From: an uncultured Eubacteriales bacterium
GTDB taxonomy: Bacteria; Bacillota; Clostridia; Oscillospirales; Acutalibacteraceae
Length of the DNA: 64,000 bases
Direction: 5' to 3'
NCBI GenBank assembly: GCA_934541115.1
Contig: CAKTDF010000001.1
Coordinates: forward strand, 62,001 to 126,000
The position numbers and the translations under genes are program-made. Shown piece after piece: positions 27,637 to 36,687 of the stretch. Numbering within the stretch: position 1 is the stretch's first letter; the number at the start of each line of letters is the position of its first letter. The notes beneath the pieces were generated by a model, which saw nothing but the letters and a program-made list of their open reading frames with translations, was not told where the DNA came from and did not search any database.

Positions 27637-28680
27637 ATGAATAACACAACATCGGTGCTTATTGCCGTAGGAATTTCTTTCATTGTTACAGCCGTACTCG
27701 GCTTTGTTCTGATTCCGCTGCTGCACAAGCTGAAATTCGGTCAGAACATTCTGACCGATATCGGTCCGCGCTGGCACGCAAAAAAACAGGGCACGCCGAC
27801 AATGGGCGGTCTGATGTTCATTATCGGCATAGCCGTTGCTGTTTTCGCGGTCATTCTGACCGGAAAGCTGACCGGTTTTTCACTCTTTTCAGATAACGAT
27901 GTGATTGCCGGACAGGAGAGAATAAAGCTTTATGGGGGACTTCTGCTCGCTTTGGGGCTTGCGCTCGTCGGTTTCACAGACGACTTTATAAAGGTGAAGC
28001 AAAAGCGCAACCTAGGTTTGACCGAAATTCAAAAAACAATTCCTCAGGTGCTGATTATTGCCGGATATCTCACAACCATGGTGATGTCTGAAAACACTTC
28101 AATGTTCATTCCGCTCATAGGAAAAATCAGCCTTGACAGCGTTCCGGGAATAATCTTCTTTTATGCGTTCGGCGCCTGTGTAATCTACGGAACCGCCAAC
28201 GCGGTCAACTTCACGGACGGCGTTGACGGACTGTGCGGCAGTGTAACGGTTCCGGTCGGAGTTGCGTTTGCCGTTATTGCATACCTCGTTTCAAACACGT
28301 CGGCGTCGATTCTCGGCGCGTGCCTTGCCGGTGCCTGCGCCGGATATCTCATCTGGAACCATTACCCGGCAAAGGTCATGATGGGCGACACCGGCTCAAT
28401 GTTCCTCGGGGGCATTGTTGCTGCTTTGGCATATGCGGTCAACTGTCCGCTCATTCTGATTCCCGTCGGCATTGTATATGTTATTGAAGCAATGAGCGAC
28501 ATACTTCAGATAGCCTCAATAAAGCTGCGCCATAAAAAAATCTTCAAGATGTCTCCCATTCACCATCATTTTGAAATGAGCGGCTGGAATGAGAAAAAAA
28601 TTGTTGCCGTTTTCAGCGTAATCAGCGTTGCCGGCGCAATTGTCGGTATTGTTCTCATGTGCTTCACTGTTACGAAATAA
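27637..28680 (+). CDS. mraY: Phospho-MurNAc-pentapeptide transferase MraY
   Basis: The 347-residue polytopic enzyme transfers phospho-MurNAc-pentapeptide to undecaprenyl phosphate, forming lipid I. Family motifs are present: TPTMGG, the DD pair in GFTDDFIKV, NAVNFTDGVDGLCG and the histidine motif SPIHHHFE. The ATG at 27637 is chosen; a TTG 18 nt upstream overlaps the GGGGG ribosome binding site. It is followed at 37 nt by ftsW with no murD between. Confidence 0.95.
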   Translation: MNNTTSVLIAVGISFIVTAVLGFVLIPLLHKLKFGQNILTDIGPRWHAKKQGTPTMGGLMFIIGIAVAVFAVILTGKLTGFSLFSDNDVIAGQERIKLYGGLLLALGLALVGFTDDFIKVKQKRNLGLTEIQKTIPQVLIIAGYLTTMVMSENTSMFIPLIGKISLDSVPGIIFFYAFGACVIYGTANAVNFTDGVDGLCGSVTVPVGVAFAVIAYLVSNTSASILGACLAGACAGYLIWNHYPAKVMMGDTGSMFLGGIVAALAYAVNCPLILIPVGIVYVIEAMSDILQIASIKLRHKKIFKMSPIHHHFEMSGWNEKKIVAVFSVISVAGAIVGIVLMCFTVTK

Positions 28681-28717
28681 AAGCGGCGGCGATACTGCCG
28701 GAAAGGGGCGAAAAAAC

Positions 28718-29989
28718 ATGTCGGAAAAAGTACGCAAAATGCCAAAGCGGTCAAAAGCCCCCTCAAAGCTTGAGGGCATAAAGAGCGCTTTTCATACCGG
28801 CGGCATTGACGTTGTTTTTTGCTGCCTTATTATGATCCTATTTGCTTTCGGAATCACCATGATGTATTCCGCGAGCTATGCATATGCGAGCGCGTATGCC
28901 AAGAGCCCGAACGTATATTTTGTTGACCAGCTGAAATACGGTATAATCGGTTTTGTTGCAATGGCTGTCATCAGCAAGATAGATTACAGAATACTCAACG
29001 GTTTTCTCACAACGTTTGCCTTTTTCGGCACGGTTTCGCTGCTTGTGGTCACGCTGCTTGTCAATGCCGGAAATGATATCAAACGCTGGATAAGGCTCGG
29101 ACCTATCGGTCAGTTTCAGCCGTCGGAGATTGCAAAATTCGCTCTGATACTCGTCATGGCGTATCTCATTTGCATATTTTATAAGCCGCTGCACGCCGAG
29201 GGCGGAAAGCGTGTTATGCCTGCAATAGGCAAGCTCACCGCGCCGGAAAAGGTTGTGCTTTCATTTTTTGATACCAAGCTGAAATGCACGTTTGCACTCG
29301 CCGGCGTTGTTGTCATTTTCTGCGGTCTTGTTGCTCTTGAAAGCCATCTTTCCTGCACCATTCTGCTTTTCTGCATGGGCGTTTCAATGATGTGGCTTTC
29401 TGGCGTTGACAAAAAGTGGTTTGTGCTTCTCGGCATATTTGCCGCAGTTGCGATTGCCGTGGTATATATAAAGCCCGATATTACAAAGGTACTCGGCGGT
29501 TTTGGCTATGACCGCATAATCACATGGAAAACCAAGTCGGACTACGGCAACACAACGCGCTGGCAGACCGAACAGGGACTGCTTGCAATCGGTTCCGGCG
29601 GACCGTTCGGTGTGGGCTTCGGCAATTCAAAGCAAAAACAGCTTTATATTCCCGAACCACAGAACGATTTTATCTTTGCCGTGGTTTGCGAAGAACTCGG
29701 CTTTGTTGGCGCAACTGTTGTTGTTCTGCTTTTTGCCGCCCTCGTCTGCCGTGGTTTTATGATTGCAACAAAGGCAAAGGATCTTTTCGGTTCGCTGCTT
29801 GTTATAGGAATAATGATGCAGATAGGTCTTCAGGTTCTGCTCAACATTGCGGTTGTTACGGATACTGTTCCCAACACAGGCATTTCGCTGCCGTTTTTCA
29901 GCTACGGCGGAACGGCGCTGATAATACTGATGTGCGAAATGGGCGTTGTTCTCTCTGTTTCAAGAACGTGCAGAGCTGAGAAGAAGTAG
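28718..29989 (+). CDS. ftsW: FtsW, SEDS peptidoglycan glycosyltransferase of the divisome
   Basis: The 423-residue protein has about ten membrane helices after a basic 40-residue start. SEDS motifs are clear: KRWIRLGPIGQFQPSEIAKF, QNDFIFAVVCEELGF and NTGISLPFFSYGGT. It polymerises lipid II together with the class B PBP encoded upstream. AAAGGGG precedes the ATG at 28718. A longer frame from 28628 overlaps mraY and is rejected. Confidence 0.92.
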   Translation: MSEKVRKMPKRSKAPSKLEGIKSAFHTGGIDVVFCCLIMILFAFGITMMYSASYAYASAYAKSPNVYFVDQLKYGIIGFVAMAVISKIDYRILNGFLTTFAFFGTVSLLVVTLLVNAGNDIKRWIRLGPIGQFQPSEIAKFALILVMAYLICIFYKPLHAEGGKRVMPAIGKLTAPEKVVLSFFDTKLKCTFALAGVVVIFCGLVALESHLSCTILLFCMGVSMMWLSGVDKKWFVLLGIFAAVAIAVVYIKPDITKVLGGFGYDRIITWKTKSDYGNTTRWQTEQGLLAIGSGGPFGVGFGNSKQKQLYIPEPQNDFIFAVVCEELGFVGATVVVLLFAALVCRGFMIATKAKDLFGSLLVIGIMMQIGLQVLLNIAVVTDTVPNTGISLPFFSYGGTALIILMCEMGVVLSVSRTCRAEKK

Positions 29990-30001
29990 GTTTACGAAAT
30001 C

Positions 30002-30364
30002 ACGGGCGATTCGTTAATCGCCCGTACGAATTTAGATGTTAGACGTTAGATTTTAGACGTTAGATACCGTGGCGGGAACGCTGCGATTGATTTTTCACGA
30101 GGTTAAAACCGTTGGGCTCCACGGGCGATTCGTGAATCGCCCCTACAAAATGATTCCACGACGTTAATATTTGTAGGGCGCCTCACGAGCCGCCCGGAAA
30201 ACCATAACGATTTTTTTAGATAATAGATAATGGATAATAGATAATAGATAATAGATATTTTTAACGGCGGAGGGGCAGACAAGGTGTCTAACGTCTAAAA
30301 TCTAATGTCTAACATCTAAATTCGTACGGGCAGAACCCGTGCCGCCCATGGGATTTAACCGTTT
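30002..30364. repeat. Repeat array 4 between ftsW and murG
   Basis: REP-like hairpins lie at 30004-30027, 30123-30146, 30173-30195 (degenerate) and 30324-30347. Module B lies near 30031-30062 and 30285-30320, and forward module A lies near 30217-30260. Confidence 0.85.
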
Positions 30365-30390
30365 AATTGAAATTATTACCAAGAAAGGAA

Positions 30391-30409
30391 GGGGGCTGAC
30401 GCAGTCCCC
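30391..30409 (+). promoter_or_regulatory. Hairpin between the purine-rich SD and the murG start
   Basis: GGGGGCTG (30391-30398) pairs with CAGTCCCC (30402-30409) around a 3-nt loop. AAAGGAAGG lies just upstream and the ATG 12 nt downstream. Folding would bring the distant SD close to the start codon; unfolding would leave murG with a poor site. Confidence 0.4.
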
Positions 30410-30421
30410 GAAAGCTTTGTT

Positions 30422-31540
30422 ATGAAAATTATCTTTGCTGCCGGCGGAACCGGCGGTCATATCAATCCCGCGCTTGCAGCCGCAGGCGAAATACGCGAAA
30501 GATATCCGGACGCAGAAATCCTTTTTATCGGCACAAAGGACAAAATGGAAGCGCGTCTTGTTCCTGCTGCCGGCTTTGACTTCAAAACGATTGAAATTTC
30601 CGGCTTTTATCGCAAGCCCTCGCTTGAAAACATCAAGCGCAACATTAAAACGCTCTCTCATCTCCTCAGCTCCTCAAAGCAGGCGAAAAAGATTATAACA
30701 GACTTTGAGCCGGACGTTGTTGTGGGCTTTGGCGGTTATGTCAGCGGCCCGGTGCTCAGAGAGGCGCAGAAGCTGTCTGTTCCAACGGCTATTCACGAAC
30801 AGAACGCATATCCGGGTATTACAAACAAGGCTCTCGCAAAGCATGCAGACAAGGTCATGCTCGCGGTTGAAAAAGCGGCGGACTATCTTGAATGCAAAAA
30901 CAAGCCGATTGTGACCGGTCTGCCGGTCAGAGGAGAGCTGCTCATAGCCGACCGTGCTCTCAGCCGCGCAGAGCTTGGCATAAAGGACGGTCAGACTCTT
31001 GTGCTCTCAATGGGCGGTTCGCTCGGCGCAGAGGCGATAAACAAGGCTATGGTTTCTCTCATTGCCGCAAATTACGGCAACAAAAATCTTTACTTTCTCC
31101 ACGCAACGGGTCAGTTCGGTCTTTGGGTGCCGGATAAGCTGCGCGAAAACGGCGTTGACCCGGACAAGGAAGATAATATCGAAATACGCGAATACATAAA
31201 CGATATGGCACGCTGCATGAGCGCTGCGGACATTGTGATCTGCCGCGCAGGTGCAAGCTCCCTTTCGGAAATCGAAGCGCTCGGAAAAGCCTCGATTTTG
31301 ATTCCGTCTCCGAACGTTGCGGAAAATCATCAGTACCACAACGCCATGGCGCTGGTTGAAAAAAATGCCGCTCTCCTCATTGAAGAAAAGAATTTGACGG
31401 AGCAGACTCTCCAAAGCGCTTTTGATTCTCTTGCAAACGACCCGAAAAAGCTTTCTGATACTGCAAGGAATGCAAAGAGTCTTGCAATCTGTGACGCAAA
31501 GGAAAAAATTGCGGATATAATCGTTTCTCTTGCACAGTAA
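30422..31540 (+). CDS. murG: UDP-GlcNAc:lipid I N-acetylglucosaminyltransferase MurG
   Basis: The 372-residue GT-B enzyme converts lipid I to lipid II at the inner face of the membrane. It has the N-terminal GGTGGHINPALA (residues 8-19), GFGGYVSGP, HEQNAYPG and the C-terminal MGGSLGA and CRAGASSLSE motifs. The ribosome binding site is unusual because a hairpin lies between AAAGGAAGG and the ATG. It follows repeat array 4 and precedes murA by 109 nt. Confidence 0.95.
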   Translation: MKIIFAAGGTGGHINPALAAAGEIRERYPDAEILFIGTKDKMEARLVPAAGFDFKTIEISGFYRKPSLENIKRNIKTLSHLLSSSKQAKKIITDFEPDVVVGFGGYVSGPVLREAQKLSVPTAIHEQNAYPGITNKALAKHADKVMLAVEKAADYLECKNKPIVTGLPVRGELLIADRALSRAELGIKDGQTLVLSMGGSLGAEAINKAMVSLIAANYGNKNLYFLHATGQFGLWVPDKLRENGVDPDKEDNIEIREYINDMARCMSAADIVICRAGASSLSEIEALGKASILIPSPNVAENHQYHNAMALVEKNAALLIEEKNLTEQTLQSAFDSLANDPKKLSDTARNAKSLAICDAKEKIADIIVSLAQ

Positions 31541-31649
31541 TTGCATTTTTGGCATAGGATAGGCTGAAGACAGCCGTGGCTCGGACGTATATTTTCGTTT
31601 TGCCGTCGGCTCCGCTTCGCTCGAATATGCCCGAAAAGGTGTGATACTT

Positions 31650-32915
31650 GTGAGTGAAATTATTATAAACGGTACCGCCCGGCTGGAGGGAGCGCTTGAC
31701 GTTCAAGGCTCAAAAAACAGCTCGCTGCCCATTCTTGCAGCCTGCGTTCTTGTTGACGGCGTGAGCGTGCTTCATAACTGTCCTTTTCTTTCGGATGTTG
31801 ACGCAGCTGTTGCTATCCTTGAACACCTCGGCTGTGTTGTGAAAAGGGAAGGACATACGCTGACTGTTGATTCGCGGGGCGTTTCATGCTATAATATCCC
31901 CGAACAACTGATGCGTGAGATGCGTTCTTCAATTGTTTTTCTGGGCTCGCTCGTTTCGCGCCTGTCGCGTGCAAAGGTCTTTTCTCCCGGCGGCTGCGAA
32001 ATAGGACTGCGCCCGATAGATTTGCACCTTTCTTCGCTGCGCGCCCTCGGTCTTTCAATCGAACAGCGCGAGGGAGCACTTTTTTGCGAGGCGAAAAACG
32101 GTCTTGCGGGCACAACCGTCAGTCTCTCTTTCCCGAGCGTAGGTGCCACGGAGAATATTATTCTTGCCTCTGTTTTTGCAAAGGGCAGAACAACCGTTCT
32201 TAATGCTGCGCGCGAACCGGAAATTGAGGACCTTGCCCGTTTTCTCAACAAGTGCGGCTGTCGGGTACACGTCGGCTCGCACGGAACCGTTGTTATTGAC
32301 GGCGTAAAAAAGGCTCACGGAACGGAACACACAATAATTCCGGACAGAATAGTTGCGCTTACATATATGTCTGCCGTTGCAGCCTGCGGCGGAGATGTAC
32401 TTTTTAAAAACGTTGACACTTCGCACTTTCTTTCGGTTCTCGGTGTTTTTGAAAATGCCGGCTGCATTATTGAAGACGAAAAAAGCTCCATAAGGCTCAT
32501 TTCAGACGGGAGGCTGCATGCCGTCCGTGATATCAGAACAATGCCTTATCCCGGTTTTCCAACGGACGCGCAGGCGCCTGTTACGGCTATGCTCTGCACC
32601 GCCGGCGGAACATCGGTCATAGTTGAAAATATATTTGAAAACAGGTTCAATCATGTCGGCGAACTTGTGCGCATGGGTGCGGACATCAAGGTCGAGGGCA
32701 GGGTAGCCATTGTCAACGGCGTTCCCTCGCTCCACGGCGCCCACGTTCTTGCCGTTGATTTGCGTGCGGGCAGCGCACTGGTTGTTGCCGCGCTCAAAGC
32801 GCAGGGCGAGACGGTGATAAGCGGCGTTGGGCATATTGACAGGGGATATGAAAAAATAGAAGATTGTCTCAAATCGCTCGGCGCGAGCATCGAAAGGAGT
32901 GCCGAAAGTGGATAA
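31650..32915 (+). CDS. murA: UDP-N-acetylglucosamine 1-carboxyvinyltransferase MurA
   Basis: The 421-residue enolpyruvyl transferase makes the first committed precursor of peptidoglycan. The active-site loop SPGGCEIGLRPIDLHL contains Cys116, equivalent to the fosfomycin-targeted Cys115. The substrate-binding KNSSLPILAA is at the N-terminus. The start is GTG at 31650, 8 nt after AAGGTG; the earlier GTG at 31641 is too close to the SD. It overlaps ftsQ by 8 nt. Confidence 0.93.
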   Translation: MSEIIINGTARLEGALDVQGSKNSSLPILAACVLVDGVSVLHNCPFLSDVDAAVAILEHLGCVVKREGHTLTVDSRGVSCYNIPEQLMREMRSSIVFLGSLVSRLSRAKVFSPGGCEIGLRPIDLHLSSLRALGLSIEQREGALFCEAKNGLAGTTVSLSFPSVGATENIILASVFAKGRTTVLNAAREPEIEDLARFLNKCGCRVHVGSHGTVVIDGVKKAHGTEHTIIPDRIVALTYMSAVAACGGDVLFKNVDTSHFLSVLGVFENAGCIIEDEKSSIRLISDGRLHAVRDIRTMPYPGFPTDAQAPVTAMLCTAGGTSVIVENIFENRFNHVGELVRMGADIKVEGRVAIVNGVPSLHGAHVLAVDLRAGSALVVAALKAQGETVISGVGHIDRGYEKIEDCLKSLGASIERSAESG

Positions 32916-34209
32916 CAACAGCAATAGCAACCGCCCGTTCGGCACATTTGACTGGTCAAACCTTTCGACCGATCAGGTCAACAAGCCGAAGGACATTACC
33001 TCGGATATGTGGACGCCGATAAGCGCAGGAAAATCTCCTGCGTCTTCTCCGCCGTCGCGTTTGAGCGACAGGGAGGGCGCAGGGCAAAAAAGCTCCGGAC
33101 AGAAAAAACAGACCGGGACGAAAAAATCACTTCAGACTAAGCAAAAGAAAAAGCCTGCCGCTCCGCAGAAAAAATCTCAGGCGGCAAAAAAACGTCCGCC
33201 GGAAAAGAAAGCCGCCCCCAAAACGAGGAGCGCCGAGCGTACGTCTGCGCCCGAGCGCCGCAAACCGCCGCAGAACGCGCAGCGCAGACCGGCGCCGCAG
33301 CAGAGCAAGGCGGCAAAACAGCACGAGGCTCAAAGGGAGCAAAGGCGGCTTGAAAGCGACAGAAAGCGCTATGAAAAATCCAGCCGTGAATATAACAAAC
33401 AACGCTCCGCCGGAAAAGCCGGGGAGGAAATCACAAAAAAGCGCGCAAAGAAAAAGCGCCGCAGCAAGCGCTTTTATGCCCTTGTTGTAACGGGTGTAAC
33501 GATTTTTGCCGCAACGGTGGCGGTTCTGATTTATTGCTTTGCCGTCGGTTCGCCTATTGAGCAAATAACGGTTGCGGGAAAAAGCAGCTACTCAGAGCAG
33601 GAGATCATAAATTCCTGCGGCGTTATAACCGGCGACAACATTTTTACGGTCAACAAAAAAAGAATCGGAGAGGCTGTGTGCGGCGCTCTGCCTTACATCG
33701 GCTCTGTTGAGGTCAAAAGAACCTTTCCGGACAAGCTGCTGCTGACCGTGACTGCCACCAAGGACAAGTATCTCATTAAAACAAAGAGCGGCGCATATAT
33801 CTGCCTTGATGAAAACGACAAGATTCTGTCGCTCAAAAAGAAAAAGGTCAAAAGCGGCTCATACCGCCTTGACGGATTTGAGGGGCAGGAAGCAAAGCCG
33901 GGTACGCAGTATGTACCCTGCAAGGAGGACAAGCAGCGCTTTGAAATTGCAAAGCGTATTGTTGCGGCTCTTGAAAGCAACTCAGAAAAAAAGGTAAGTG
34001 TTATTGACCTGACCGACACGTCGGGAATCGTTGCCGTTTACGATTCGGGCTACAATATTTTCATCGGCGGAACGGACGACCTTGAAAATAGGATTGCGCT
34101 CGCTATTTCAACGCTGCGCGAAAGTGCGTCAAAAAACGGCACGGGCTATGTTGACGTTCGTTTTAAGGGAATGGCAGCCTTTGCCGAGGGCAGTATGAAT
34201 CCGCAGTGA
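32908..34209 (+). CDS. ftsQ: FtsQ/DivIB-like division protein with a long basic cytoplasmic region
   Basis: The 433-residue bitopic protein has an N-terminal region of about 190 residues that is very rich in Lys, Ala, Pro, Arg and Gln (low complexity). One membrane helix (about 193-215) follows, then an extracellular POTRA domain starting at PIEQITVAGKSSYSEQEI. DivIB stabilises the FtsL-DivIC complex. The basic tail is much longer than that of most DivIB proteins and may contact the FtsZ ring or nucleic acid. The GTG at 32908 follows AAAGGAG by 8 nt and overlaps the murA stop. Confidence 0.82.
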   Translation: MDNNSNSNRPFGTFDWSNLSTDQVNKPKDITSDMWTPISAGKSPASSPPSRLSDREGAGQKSSGQKKQTGTKKSLQTKQKKKPAAPQKKSQAAKKRPPEKKAAPKTRSAERTSAPERRKPPQNAQRRPAPQQSKAAKQHEAQREQRRLESDRKRYEKSSREYNKQRSAGKAGEEITKKRAKKKRRSKRFYALVVTGVTIFAATVAVLIYCFAVGSPIEQITVAGKSSYSEQEIINSCGVITGDNIFTVNKKRIGEAVCGALPYIGSVEVKRTFPDKLLLTVTATKDKYLIKTKSGAYICLDENDKILSLKKKKVKSGSYRLDGFEGQEAKPGTQYVPCKEDKQRFEIAKRIVAALESNSEKKVSVIDLTDTSGIVAVYDSGYNIFIGGTDDLENRIALAISTLRESASKNGTGYVDVRFKGMAAFAEGSMNPQ

Positions 34210-34322
34210 TTATGACAAAAGACCGCGGATTCCTTTGCTTTGATTGTGCGGTGTTGACCTAAAAACGGAAACATTTTTTATAAAAGATGTGCAATTTGGT
34301 TGTTGTCTTTTTTGAAAAAGCA

Positions 34323-34331
34323 TGCTATAAT
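34323..34331 (+). promoter_or_regulatory. Extended -10 promoter for ftsZ
   Basis: TGCTATAAT (34323-34331) is an extended -10 element. A weak -35 TTGTCT lies at 34303-34308, 17 bp upstream. It would give a 120-nt leader to ftsZ separate from the upstream operon. Confidence 0.6.
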
Positions 34332-34449
34332 ACCTTGAAACAGTGAAACTGGGATCTTTTCATTCGGCAGAATGCATGTTTGTGTGCATATGCCTGATTT
34401 TGACTTAACTTTAATTTTATCGCATAAACTTCAGACAGGAGGAAGTATA

Positions 34450-35874
34450 ATGGGCTTCATTATGGACAACGAAAATATTGCTTATAACCAGATCAAGGTG
34501 GTAGGCGTCGGCGGAGGCGGCGGCAATGCCGTCAACAGCATGGTTGACGCCGGTGTGTTCGGCGTTGAATTTCTGACAATTAATACCGACCGCCAGATTC
34601 TTGAGGATTCAAAAGCAACGCATAAGATTCAGATCGGCGAAAAAGTTACCGGCTGCATGGGTGCAGGCGGAGATCCCGCCGTTGGCAGAAAGGCTGCCGA
34701 AGAAAGCCGCGATGTCATTGCGGACGCTCTGCGTTCAACCGACATGGTTTTCATCACCGCAGGTATGGGCGGCGGAACGGGAACAGGCGCTGCTCCCGTT
34801 GTTGCAGAGGTTGCAAGAGAGCTTGGCGCTCTCACTGTCGGTATCGTTACAAAGCCGTTCAAATTTGAGGGCAGAAGACGTATGCAGCAGGCGGAGGACG
34901 GCATCCGCGAGCTCCAAAAGCATGTTGACAGCCTCATCGTTATCCCGAATGAAAGACTCAAGCTCCTCGGCGACAAGTCGCTCAGCATGAAGGACGCTTT
35001 CGGAAAAGCCAACGAGGTGCTTTGGCAGGGCGTCAAGAGCATTTCGGACACCATCAAGGTTCCCGGATATATCAACCTCGACTTCTCGGATATCAAGTCC
35101 GTTATGAAGGACGCAGGACGTGCTCATATGGGTATCGGCCGCGGCAGGGGTGCAGACTGCGCCGCCGAAGCGACCAAAGAAGCAATTACCAGTCCGCTGC
35201 TTGAAACGGCGATTGACGGCGCAAGCGGCGTAATTATCAACGTTACCTGCTCCTCTGATATGTCTCTTGACATGATTGAGCAGGCAGGCGACCTCATCAC
35301 TCAGGCAACTCACCCAGACGCAAACATCATCTTCGGTTCGGTATTCGACGAGGACATGGGCGACGAAATGCTCATCACTGTTATTGCAACCGGTTTTGGT
35401 TCACCGGAAGAAAACGACGCTCAGAAGATGGGGGCTCCCGCAACTCAGACAGCAGCCGCTCCGGTTGCCTCTCAGCCTGTATCGGCTCCCTCGGGCACGG
35501 GCTTTATCAGTCAGTCAACAAAGCCGAAGAGCTCGGGTACTTCGATTTTCACTTCAATGGACACTAACTCCTCAGCCGATTTCAAGGCTACCGAGTTCGG
35601 CAGAAGCTTTGTTGCCGCATTTGAAAGCGCAAAAGAAAACGCTTCTCAGCCGAAGAGTGCGCAGGCAGCTCCCGCTCCTGCCGCAGGAATGACGGATATT
35701 TCATCGTTCTCATCTCCCACCGCTGCCGGCACAGATTCCGGTGTGCAGTCTTTTGACGTGATTGAAACACCGAAAAAGAAGTCCGGTTCGATTTTTGACG
35801 ACCCCGACGATGATGAAAGCGACGTTCTTCCGATTTTTAAGGGCAGAAACATCTTTTCAAACGGCAATAACTGA
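34450..35874 (+). CDS. ftsZ: FtsZ, tubulin-like division GTPase
   Basis: The 474-residue protein forms the Z ring. The GTP-binding loop GGGTGTG is at residues 107-113, and the T7 catalytic segment NLDFSDIKSVM is near residue 205. A long Ala/Ser/Pro-rich linker (about 325-455) ends in the acidic and hydrophobic C-terminal peptide DVLPIFKGR. It is longer than the common 350-400 residues because of this linker. ATG 34450 follows AGGAGG; the upstream in-frame ATG at 34372 is rejected. No ftsA precedes it. Confidence 0.96.
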   Translation: MGFIMDNENIAYNQIKVVGVGGGGGNAVNSMVDAGVFGVEFLTINTDRQILEDSKATHKIQIGEKVTGCMGAGGDPAVGRKAAEESRDVIADALRSTDMVFITAGMGGGTGTGAAPVVAEVARELGALTVGIVTKPFKFEGRRRMQQAEDGIRELQKHVDSLIVIPNERLKLLGDKSLSMKDAFGKANEVLWQGVKSISDTIKVPGYINLDFSDIKSVMKDAGRAHMGIGRGRGADCAAEATKEAITSPLLETAIDGASGVIINVTCSSDMSLDMIEQAGDLITQATHPDANIIFGSVFDEDMGDEMLITVIATGFGSPEENDAQKMGAPATQTAAAPVASQPVSAPSGTGFISQSTKPKSSGTSIFTSMDTNSSADFKATEFGRSFVAAFESAKENASQPKSAQAAPAPAAGMTDISSFSSPTAAGTDSGVQSFDVIETPKKKSGSIFDDPDDDESDVLPIFKGRNIFSNGNN

Positions 35875-35875
35875 A

Positions 35876-36487
35876 GGTAGATGTTAGATATTAGATTTTA
35901 GATGTTAGACGGCGTGTCGGTAACGCTGCGGTTTAAAATATCTATTATCTATTATCCATTATCTATTATCTATTATCTAAAAACGTTAGGTATATGGGCG
36001 GCTCACGAGCCGCCCATATAAGTTTTAACGCTCACTGATAATTGATTCGTACGGGCGGATTGTGTGCCCGCCCATGAACCTAACGGTTTTGACCGTAGAA
36101 AAAATTTATTGCAAACGTATTTGTTGCGTTGTCTAACATCTAACATCCAACGTCTAAAATCTAAATTCATAGGGGCGGATTGTGTTCCGCACATGAACCT
36201 AACGGTTTTAACCGTAGAAAAAATTTATTGCAAACGTATTTGTTGCGTTGTCTAACATCTAACATCTAATGTCTAAAATCTAAATTCGTACGGGCGGCTT
36301 GTGTTCTGCCCATGAACCTAACGGTTTTGACCGTAGAAAAAATTTATTGCAAACGTATTTGTTGCGTTGTCTAACATCTAACGTCTAACGTCTAAAATCT
36401 AAATTCGTGCGGGCGGGACCTGTGCCCGCCCACAATTTTAGATAATAGATAATGGATAATAGATAATAGATAATAGATATTTTTAAG
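35876..36487. repeat. Repeat array 5 after ftsZ, with a 119-bp unit in three tandem copies
   Basis: Module B (35879-35912) and reverse module A (from 35934) open the array. REP-like hairpins are at 35996-36015, 36049-36073, 36288-36311 and 36407-36431, with a decayed one near 36167-36191. Three direct copies of a 119-bp unit lie at 36073-36191, 36192-36310 and 36311-36429; each contains CATGAACCTAACGG, module B and a hairpin. Forward module A closes it (36436-36483). Confidence 0.9.
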
Positions 36488-36547
36488 CAGAGGGGGCAAA
36501 CGCCAACATCTTTTTACTTTTATTCTCTAACTGTTCACAAAAAGCCC

Positions 36548-36576
36548 TTGACCTTTCGACTTTTTTTTGATATCCT
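36548..36576 (+). promoter_or_regulatory. Promoter for the DUF4474 gene
   Basis: TTGACC (36548-36553) and TATCCT (36571-36576) are separated by 17 bp. Confidence 0.55.
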
Positions 36577-36687
36577 ATTATGAGAAACATTATGGGTTAT
36601 TTTGTCTGAGTATTTATGTTACGAGGTGCCTTTTCTGCCTCGCTGCTCAAAAACAATCTGTTCTGACAAACAAGGAGGAAATGATTT

